Source: Sipunculus nudus (lineage: Eukaryota; Annelida; Sipuncula; Golfingiida; Sipunculidae). Taken from it: a stretch of 64,000 bases of DNA. Each line of letters opens with the position of its first letter. Position 1 is the stretch's first letter. Made by a program: the position numbers and the translations under genes. The notes under the pieces are model-generated. The model was not told the origin of the DNA and did no database searches. It was given only the letters and a program-made list of their open reading frames with translations. The DNA is taken from NCBI GenBank assembly GCA_026874595.1, contig CM049311.1, positions 66,073,953-66,137,952 on the forward strand. The letters are read 5' to 3'. Below are positions 56,385 through 64,000 of the stretch, one piece after another.

Positions 56385-56640
56385 ACATTTGCATACTAAA
56401 GAATGCAAGCCTCTGCCATATGTGAAGTCTCTATTGTTGGGTGCCCCCCCCCCCCAACCCGTGTTTGCATTCACTTAGTTGGATGATTTTCCCAGATATA
56501 TTCGTACGAAAGTTACTGTAAATTTTTGCATATTCCGTGATCATGTTCATGAATCCAGATTATGTGCCAGATTAACAATAAAACCTAATCGATTCTTCAT
56601 TGGCCCATTCCTGAAATTCCTTGAAGATGGACTGATACAA
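56385..56640 (+). repeat. Dispersed repeat family A, copy 3
   Basis: Shares TTTGCAT-CTAA-GAATGCAA, GCCTCTGCCATATGTG, a C-run where copy 2 has GGTCCC, CCGTGTTTGCATTCACTTA, then ATGAATCCAGATTATGTGCC, AATCGATTCTTC, TTGG-CCCAT and CCTGAAAT. It ends where the 41-bp array begins, so the array may have grown next to or from its edge. Confidence 0.65.
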
Positions 56641-58282
56641 CAAATGAGGGTATGGGTACACCTGTAGGTGGACTGGCACAACTGTTTAGGATATTGAGCA
56701 CTTCTGTAGGTGGGCTGATACAAAAGATGAGGGAATGTGTACTCAAGGGCTTGACTAATAGAACTGTTGAGGGGATGTGAACTCCTGTGAGTGGACGTAT
56801 GCAACAGCTGAGGGGATAAGCATTCCTGTAGGTGGGCTGATACAACAGTTGTGGGGATGGGCACTCGTGAAGGGACACTGATACAACACATTAGGGAATG
56901 GGCACTCCTGTGGCTGGACTGTAACAACTATTGAGGGAAGAGGCTGTCCTGTAGGTGGACGTATACAACTGTTGAGGGGATTAGCACTCCTGTGGTTGGA
57001 TTGATACAACAGGTTAGGGGAAGTATACAACAGTTGATTGATGGGTATCCCTGAAAGTGAACTCCAACAACTGTAGAGGGGATGGGCACTCCTGTAGGTG
57101 GACTGATACAACTGTTAAGATGGGTACTCATGTGACTGGACTGTTACAACTGTTGAGGGGAGGAGCATTCCTGTATGTGGACTGATACAACCGTAGTGGG
57201 GATGGGCACTACTGTGGCCGGTCTGATACAATTATGAGAGGATGGGCACTCCTGAAGGGAGACTGATACAAATGTTGAGGGGATGGGCACTCGTGAAGGT
57301 ATACTGATACAACACATAAGGGAATGGGCACTGTAGGTGGGCTGATACAACTGTTGAGGGGAGGGGCACTGCTGTAGGCGGACTGATACAACTGTTGAGG
57401 GGTGGGCACTCCTGTGGCTGGACTGATACAACTGTTGAGGGAAGAGGCACTGCCGTAGGTTGAAGGATACAACTGTTGAGGGGAGTGGCACTCCTGTGGT
57501 TGGATTGATACAACAGTTTAGGGGTAGCATACTCCTGTAAGTGGACTGATACAAATGTTAAGGGGATTGGCACTCCTGTGGTTGGATTGATAGAACAGTT
57601 TAGGGGAAGTATACTCCTGTAAGTGGACTGATACAAATGTTAAGGGGATTGGCATTCCTGTGGTTGGATTGATAGAACAGTTTAGGGGAAGTATACTCCT
57701 GTAGGTGGACTGATACAAATGTTAAGGGGATTGGCACTCCTGTGGTTGGATTGATAGAACAGTTTAGGGGAAGTATACTCCTGTAGGTGGACTGATACAA
57801 ATGTTAAGGGGATTGGCACTCTTGTGGTTGGATTGATACAACTGTTTAGGGTAAGTATACTACTGTAGGTGGACTGATACAACAGTTGAGGGGATGGGTA
57901 CTCCTGAAAGTGAACTCCAACAACTGTAGAGGGGGTTGGCACTCCTGGGGTTGGATTGATACAACAGTTTAGGGGGAGTATACTCCTGTGGCTGGACTGG
58001 TACAACTGTTAAGGGGATGTGTACTCCTGTAAGTGGACTGATGCAACAGTTGAGGGGATGCGCATTCCTTTAGGTGGACTCCATCAACTGTATAGGGGAT
58101 GGGCACTCCTGGGGTTGGATTGATACAACAGTTTAGGGGAAGTATACTCCTGTGGCTGGACTGGTACAACTGTTAAGGGGATGTGTACTCCTGTAAGTGG
58201 GCTGATGCAACAGTTGAGGGGATGCGCATTCCTTTAGGTGGACTCCATCAACTGTATAGGGGAAGGGCACATCTGTTGCTTG
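56632..58282. repeat. 41-bp minisatellite, diverged part with higher-order units
   Basis: Tandem units of 41 bp with the core CTGATACAACTGTTGAGGGG. Units at about 57540-57840 form 82-bp dimers repeated four times. Units at about 57940-58260 form a 164-bp tetramer repeated twice (for example GTACTCCTGTAAGTGG at 58021 and 58185). On the minus strand all three frames are nearly free of stops, which produces many overlapping ORFs of 60-136 codons with a 41-residue period. This is a property of the unit rather than evidence of a gene. Confidence 0.95.
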
Positions 58283-59103
58283 AAGGTGGACTATTACCAC
58301 AGTTGAGGGGATGGGTATTCCTGTAGGTGGACTATTACTAAAGTTGAGGGGGTGGGTATTCCTGTAGGTGGACTATTGCCACAGTTGAGGGGATGGGTAT
58401 TCCTGTAGGTGGACTATTACCACAGTTGAGGGGGTGGGTATTCCTGTAGGTGGACTATTGCCACAGTTGAGGGGATGGGTATTCCTGTAGGTGGACTGTT
58501 TCCACAGTTGAGGGGATGGATATTCCTGTAGGTGGACTATTACCACAGTTGAGGGGATGGGTATTCCTGTAGGTGGACTATTACCACAGTTGAGGGGATG
58601 GGTATTCCTGTAGGTGGACTATTACCACAGTTAAGGGGATGGGTATTCCTGTAGGTGGACTATTGCCACAGTTGAGGGGATGGGTATTCCTGTAGGTGGA
58701 CTATTTCCACAGTTGAGGGGATGGGTATTCCTGTAGGTGGACTTTTACCACAGTTGAGGGGATGGGTATTCCTGTAGGTGGACTATTACCACCGTTGAGG
58801 GGATGGGTATTCCTGTAGGTGGACTATTGCCACAGTTGAGGGGATGGGTATTCCTGTAGGTGGACTATTTCCACAGTTGAGGGGATGGGTATTCCTGTAG
58901 GTGGACTATTACCACAGTTGAGGGGATGGGTATTCCTGTAGGTGGACTATTACCACAGTTGAGGGGATGGGTATTCCTGTAGGTGGACTTTTACCACAGT
59001 TGAGGGGATGGGTATTCCTGTAGGTGGACTATTACCACAGTTGAGGGGATGGGTATTCCTGTAGGTGGACTATTACCACAGTTGAGGGGATGGGTATTCC
59101 TGT
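58283..59103. repeat. 41-bp minisatellite, homogeneous part, about 20 units
   Basis: Nearly identical 41-bp units with the core GGTGGACTATTACCACAG. Variation is mostly confined to the ATTACC position (ATTGCC, TTTACC, ATTTCC, GTTTCC). The low divergence compared with the first part indicates recent expansion or homogenisation. Two diverged units follow to about 59185. Confidence 0.97.
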
Positions 59104-59434
59104 TGGTGGACTCCATCAGCTGTAGAGTGGATAGGCCTGCCTGTGGGTGGACTGAAACAACTGTTGAGAGGTTGGGCACTCTCCTGCACGTAAAACCGAC
59201 AATCCAGAGGACATAATATTACATATTTTTGTATCGTGTTGTTTACGGTATGCTATTAGTCGGTGCCACCAACAGGCCATGGAGCTATCATTTGAAAAGC
59301 ACCCAAACGAAAGATGAAATAGACAAAACAAAAAAAGACTTGTGTAGAAACTAAGATTTAAAGTAGAACCATTTTAGATTTTGAAGTTTTCTCTAAGAAC
59401 GTTCTGAGATGTAAATAATAGCACCACATCGCAA

Positions 59435-60246
59435 ATGGGAATTAAAAATACATTCACTGAGCTTACTCATGGACCTGGTGTATTGTGGTTGTTTCTTTTT
59501 GCTGTTGATTTAGCCATAATACTGTTTACTGGTTTAGCCATCCATGTAGGATGGGGAAGCTTACAGGGATTGATCAGTTTATTTCTATATTCATATTTAG
59601 GTAAAAATATTGCGGATGGACCTACAAGTGAAAAACCATCAATTAAATTATTTTCTTTTTCATCTTTTTTTTTCTCTTCCCCAATTTTCTGTTTGTGCAA
59701 GATCTCCAACATGGCTTAAATTCAAAAACTGACAGTTGGGAACAATATTAAGCATAGGTCACAGATTTGCAACTTTTTATTTGTTTTTGACCATGACCTT
59801 ATTCCATAGGTTGCACACTCCATTATCGCTTAGTTGCGGGCGTCGGGGTGTTCGCTTGGCAATTGCATTCATCTGGTTTATGTTTGCAATGCAGTTCTGT
59901 ATATTATTTTTCAACGGGTATCATGTGATAAAATGGCGAAAGTAATAAGAGAAAGTTAATAAAACACTGTTACAGGAATGGTAAAACCATGCTTGAAAAC
60001 CGACTTTATTAACGCTATTTAATGACCTAATTAAGATTGTACTCATCATGTTTTATACAGCTAAGAAAATCAAATGTGCTGGGTTACTTTCTATTCCTTT
60101 CTATTTTAACACAGCCACTTGGCCCTCCTTTTTTCTACATCCATGATATCTCCATTCCGACATGGCATTTCTTACCTCTGTCCGTGAAGTGGTTGTTTTA
60201 TTCTGGTAAAGTAACTTCATTTCATCTTTTATTAATTGATAATTAA
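59435..60246 (+). pseudogene. Hydrophobic ORF debris, possible membrane-protein relic
   Basis: Three consecutive plus-strand ORFs in three different frames (59435-59719, 59736-59945, 60037-60246) are all hydrophobic. The first contains VLWLFLFAVDLAIILFTGLA, a plausible membrane segment. The second contains HTPLSLSCGRRG followed by RLAIAFIWFMFAMQFCILFF, which loosely resembles the second intracellular loop and fourth helix of rhodopsin-type receptors. The third begins with a mixed then hydrophobic segment. A decayed multipass receptor could look like this, but AT/T-rich DNA also yields hydrophobic ORFs by chance. I cannot name a gene. Confidence 0.12.
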
Positions 60247-60417
60247 TGGTAATTGTGGGCATTTGTTTGTGTTTCCATGGTGCATATTGCTCTTTTTGTA
60301 AAGCATTTTTATTAGGAGCACAGAGTGCAAAACAGCAATGGATGTAGGTGAACCTCTTCAATTCTAATCAGCTTCACAGTGCCGTGCTAGTCTGTGGACC
60401 TCATTTATAAACTTATA

Positions 60418-60612
60418 GACCGGCTTCCGTAGCCCATGGGGAGCACAGGACTCAAAGTCATGAGTTCGATTCTCAACCGAGGCGGAGAAATTTTGACAGA
60501 CGGCGTCCCGATCCGGGTAAGCTCTCTATAGGTTTAACGAGACGGTCGTGCCCAACGGCCCTGCTTCACTCACATAAGAGTGTGACCAAGCAGGCTTACC
60601 ATATAAAAATGT
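60418..60612 (+). mobile_element. tRNA-derived SINE, second type
   Basis: Starts with a tRNA-like head holding an A-box-like GTAGCCCATGGGGAGCAC and a B box GAGTTCGATTCTC about 35 bp later. Then follows a non-tRNA body (GACGGCGTCCCGATCCGGGT, an AACGG/CCGTT-rich segment and ACATAAGAGTGTGACCAAGC). A genuine tRNA is excluded because no acceptor stem closes. Its sequence differs from the SINE at 8.4 and 62.3 kb and its orientation is opposite. Confidence 0.6.
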
Positions 60613-60615
60613 CTA

Positions 60616-61410
60616 ATGAATAATTTTATAAAAGTATACCTGATTTTAAGTTTTTATTTCCTCTCGTCCACTCCATCCTTTCAGCTACACATACAGGACA
60701 TTGGACTAAAGACCATGTCAATTTGTTTGTCTGCGTCCATAAACCCTTCAGATATTATTGTGAACTATTTGGGTATAATTCATTTAATTGTATCGCGTGG
60801 GAGTGGATGGAATGAACACCTTCTGAGTCCGGTTGACAGCATCAAGACAATACAACGCTGAAGAATTGACGTTATGCCCTACACGCATCTGCCGTCAGCC
60901 GTAATGTCAATACTTAAAGTATCATAGGAGGCGTGGCGCTTATGATGAACCAGATCACTAATAAGGATCGACACTTGTCTGGTGAGGGTTCTCATTAGTC
61001 ATCTTATATTAGTTAAAAGTTTCCAGAGAGAAATGTTATTAGCTCCCGGGCAGACTGCCGCATTGAACGATGTCAGGATCGCTCCTCTCTAGCGCAGCTT
61101 CTTTCCTTTCCGCGTGATTCAATATTTGTATATCACATTTAAACCTTGTAAATTTGTTTTCTACATTCTAAACACTTGATTTGACTTGTTTATTTTATTT
61201 TACTTGTCCTACCTGCAGATACTTTTCTGAGAAAAAATGCTACAATGTCCAATGGACAAAGAAATGTGTATTTTAAGGGACATAATCAGGACCAATATTT
61301 TGCCTACTCTTCCACACTAATAGTTCAGTTTTGCTTTATACAAAGCTTTACCAGCAAAAACATCGCATACGGCGGTTTAGTTCCTTGCTATGGCTCTGCG
61401 TGTTGATTAA
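60616..61410. other. Unique sequence
   Basis: The 81-codon ORF at 60616-60861 has a hydrophobic start resembling a signal peptide but no recognisable family. Nothing else seen. Confidence 0.4.
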
Positions 61411-61417
61411 CACAGTC

Positions 61418-61556
61418 CACGTGTGTTTATATACCAAAACAATCCCGCGTGACCGGAGGTCCGATTTTCAGCCGCAACACGTGATGTTTCAGCCAGCAGG
61501 AACATGTATTTCATTTTTTGGACCAAAATGTCAGAAAAGTTCCAGAATGACACGTG
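61418..61556. promoter_or_regulatory. Second E-box cluster
   Basis: Three CACGTG sites at 61418-61423, 61478-61483 and 61551-61556, spaced 60 and 73 bp apart, in a less AT-rich segment. The 104-codon ORF across it (61331-61645) has no recognisable domain. A regulatory role is only a guess. Confidence 0.3.
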
Positions 61557-62009
61557 TTGTAGCCCTGCGATGCATATGCTGTGTTTATGTTTACACCTGT
61601 GATCGCGCCCGGTGCACTGTTTTTAAAACTCGTTTACCGGAGTAAGCAAACGGTTTCAGGGTTTCAAGTACCAATTCATTTTAAAGCGAAGAGGCTATTT
61701 TTCGTGTTAATTCAACATGCTTTATAAGTGATTTGGCCCCTTTAAGGCTACAACCAAATGTTAATATCCAAAGGACTCTTTACACAATACTATAGGGCGA
61801 TTGGGCGCTTTTCTTTTTTCTTGACTTCTACTGATAGGGATAAAATAAATGAAATGTTGTCTGCTACAGGTTTTAAAGATTTAGGTTTGTGGGAGGGAAC
61901 ATATGTATGTCTGGTAAAGGTTCACTTATTTTTGTCTATTATTGTTGTGTTTGTAAGCAATCAATGCCGAACTGTTCGGAAATTGATTGTACTGAAGGGG
62001 AGGATTTAC

Positions 62010-62024
62010 GGGGGGGGGGGGGGG
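62010..62024. repeat. G-run, 15 bases
   Basis: Homopolymer G followed by CACGGGG. The ORFs on both strands here contain the resulting glycine or proline run. Confidence 0.95.
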
Positions 62025-62202
62025 CACGGGGAATACTATTTTCTGACCTATTATATCTTTGAAGGAGAACGACATACGCTTACTACCTAAAATCAGCGCC
62101 GGATTTTGCGTCATGAATCATTTTATTCCCTATACCTCTGCATGCTACAGTCATGTATAAATTCTGAAAGCACTTACCCCGACCCCTTCTAATATTCTGA
62201 AT

Positions 62203-62249
62203 TTTATATAATAATAATAACATGATAATAATAACATAATAATAACATG
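62203..62249. repeat. ATA/AAT microsatellite
   Basis: Interrupted ATA and AATAACAT repeat directly before the SINE on the minus strand, so it lies at the SINE 3' side and may be its tail. Confidence 0.8.
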
Positions 62250-62250
62250 T

Positions 62251-62408
62251 ATTACGAAGAGAAATTGCTCAGGGGAAAATACTGGGCCGATCCGGGATTC
62301 AAACCCATGTGGATGGCTCAAGTCCGGGTTACCAACCGCTTCGCTAGAAAAGCACGCTTCACTAGCGAGACAGTTCGATCCGCTTTTATGTCACCCCGTC
62401 ACACACCC
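62251..62408 (-). mobile_element. tRNA-derived SINE, copy 2
   Basis: On the minus strand: a GCGGATCGAACTGTCTCGC head, an A box TAGCGAAGCGGTTGGTAA, a B box GGTTTGAATCC and the GGATCGGCCC block. The region before the A box contains a partial duplication (CTAGTGAAGCG and CTAGCGAAGCGG). It ends in the ATA-rich tract at 62203-62249, as expected for a SINE 3' tail. Confidence 0.75.
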
Positions 62409-62522
62409 CCTCTTAAGGGCGTTCTGCTAACAGAACAAGACTAATTATCCCAGGAAACACACTTTGGTCAGCTTATTTCCTGGGCCACAAAGTTTACCGT
62501 CACGTTGAACGAGCCCCCATTT

Positions 62523-62648
62523 TGTTACAAAGACAAATTATTCAGGGAAAAAAATTGGGCCGATCCCGGATTCGAACACATGTCGGTGTGGCGCACAAGT
62601 CCGGCGTTCAAACCGCTTCGCTAGCAGTTCGGTCCGCTTTAATGTTAC
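62523..62648 (-). mobile_element. tRNA-derived SINE, copy 3
   Basis: On the minus strand: a GCGGACCGAACTGC head, an A box TAGCGAAGCGGTTTGAAC, a B box TGTTCGAATCC, then GGGATCGGCCC and a TTTGTCTTTGTAAC tail. It is the cleanest copy in the window and lies 115 bp from copy 2 in the same orientation. Confidence 0.78.
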
Positions 62649-62731
62649 AAATGTTATCACGAAATAATTGTATGCTTTTGCAGATAATATATCACAGAAA
62701 GTAACACTTGAAAAATTAATTGGAAAGGCCA

Positions 62732-63026
62732 TGGTTCTCAGGCGCCGCCCGCGTCAATTTTATACCCCGCATGAAAAATTTTTATTTTGATTTTCAATTC
62801 AAGCTTGCCAATTATGAGCTCCAGCCGCTTGGACATTTTTTTAAGAAGATAAAATCATACAATTTTTTTGATAAAATTTCCTTTGTTATGTAGTGCTTTT
62901 ACTTGTTTAGCATAAGAAACATATTATTATAATGCTTTTCTCTTATCATTTTACATTTTTATCGAAACATACAAAAAATTAAAAATAAAAAACTCGCCCG
63001 TTCCTGAAAAAAGTGCCTGAGAACCA
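62732..63026. mobile_element. 295-bp TIR element, copy 2 of the 4.5-kb family
   Basis: Inverted ends TGGTTCTCAGGC (62732-62743) and GCCTGAGAACCA (63015-63026), perfect over 12 bp. The body shares CTTTGTTATGTAGTGCTTTT, TTATCGAAACA and CGCCCG blocks with 4455-4701. CGCCCG-type motifs lie near both ends. No coding capacity and no clear target-site duplication. Similarity to copy 1 runs about 40 bp past the right end, so these ends may be subterminal. Confidence 0.65.
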
Positions 63027-63065
63027 AACCTTATTTTTTGCCTCAGTTGTAATGCTTTCTGTAGA

Positions 63066-64000
63066 TAAGACGGTAATTTACTGGAAAATATGGTAACGGC
63101 AGTTCGTTGCTGTATTTTATAATTGCGGGCAATAAACACCTTCGCACGGAGTCAACTTAAGTAGATGTCGCACATTTTTAAAAGTCGACGTATTGACCCT
63201 ATTACTAATTGGTTCTTGGGCGGCTTCCGATCGTCTATTCAGCAAGTATCCTCCATGTCTGTGTAACTTCCGATAACAGCATATGTTTTACATTTAGTTT
63301 CTTCATTCTCCCCCGGTATAGTGTCTCCATGTTAATTTGAGCAATGTTTTTAGGCAACATGTCTGTTTGGTAGATTCTGATTTAATTCAGGACCAGTTGA
63401 GGAACATTGCAAAGTAATAACATAATATAATGACAAGACTACTACTAATAATAAATAAAAGGGCATTTCTCTCCAGGCCAAATCCCCATTTCTTCTCACC
63501 CTTCCCTTGAATATTCCTCAAGTGTAAAATATTATAGTAAGAGAGAAACAGATAATGTACGTGCATATAAATTGGCCTACCGCCAAGTACGTTAACAGAA
63601 TTGTTTGAAGAAGCATAGGTTTGAGATTTTATAAAGTAAAGTATTGACAGATGATCCAGATGATCTACGGGTATGCACTAGTAATTTGAGTTAATCATTG
63701 AAATGACGGTAAGGGAGAACTGCATTTTGCACTGATGGCAATACTTAAAACGAAAATGAAGGGATCTGACTAAAAACATGTATCAATTTTCGGTCCTTGG
63801 ATGAACCTAACTCAAAATCCAACGTGTCACTTTGTAATTGGATAATGATTTTTTATTAATGACTTTTTAATTTTTGAATTTTTAAGTTTTGGATGTCATA
63901 TTTATGCATTTCTGTATTTTTAGCCAGCCGTTTAATTATTAATAACTGAAAAATGACAATCCATTTAATGTTTGACTGGAACAAAATTTCATGTTGATAA
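63066..64000. other. AT-rich sequence without a recognisable gene
   Basis: No ORF above 62 codons, no tandem repeat and no TIR recognised to the end of the window. Confidence 0.6.

Noticed and set aside
56547-58169. Many overlapping antisense ORFs of 60-136 codons with YQSTYRS and VPIPSTVV repeats
   Set aside because: A by-product of the 41-bp minisatellite, whose minus strand lacks stops in all frames.
60421-60485. Genuine tRNA gene
   Set aside because: A and B boxes are present, but no acceptor stem pairs and the sequence continues into a SINE-like body.

Overview
This window looks like non-coding nuclear DNA from an animal, most likely a marine invertebrate and possibly a lophotrochozoan such as a mollusc. 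That placement is an inference from overall style: strongly AT-rich, very many TA microsatellites, short TIR elements (MITEs), tRNA-derived SINEs and decayed L1-like LINEs. No marker gene fixes the taxon. I find no convincing protein-coding gene, no rRNA, no genuine tRNA, no CRISPR array and nothing bacterial. Open frames above 100 aa occur, and several of the longest come from tandem repeats or SINE copies that happen to lack stops. The window reads as an intergenic or intronic stretch.

Layout: 1-8.3 kb is mostly unique AT-rich sequence with a CpG-rich cluster near 3.2-3.4 kb and a fragment of a TIR repeat family near 4.5 kb (second copy at 62.7 kb). 8.3-21 kb is rich in mobile elements: a tRNA-derived SINE, a dispersed repeat found several times in the window, a 180-bp mariner-type MITE, an 822-bp TIR element embedded in TA repeats, a 0.93-kb element with TTAA ends (piggyBac-like), an E-box cluster and a 695-bp TIR element built from palindromic modules. 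21-30 kb is mostly unique, with a palindrome-dense segment near 26.8 kb that could be a regulatory element. 30-40 kb holds a G-quadruplex-type tract, one diverged and two tandem copies of a 1.26-kb repeat, a GACTCG-rich repeat and the 3' end of a dead LINE. 40-47 kb has a possible solo LTR, a 638-bp CpG-rich TIR element and a 33-bp minisatellite. 50-51.4 kb is a second dead LINE. 53.4 kb is a compound microsatellite. 56.6-59.2 kb is a large 41-bp minisatellite with visible higher-order structure. 59.4-64 kb has hydrophobic ORF debris, two SINE types, another E-box cluster and the second copy of the 4.5-kb repeat family.

No set of genes works together here. The value of the window lies in its repeats and in a few candidate regulatory segments. 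All element calls rest on reading terminal repeats, target-site duplications and protein motifs by eye. None was checked by alignment or database search.
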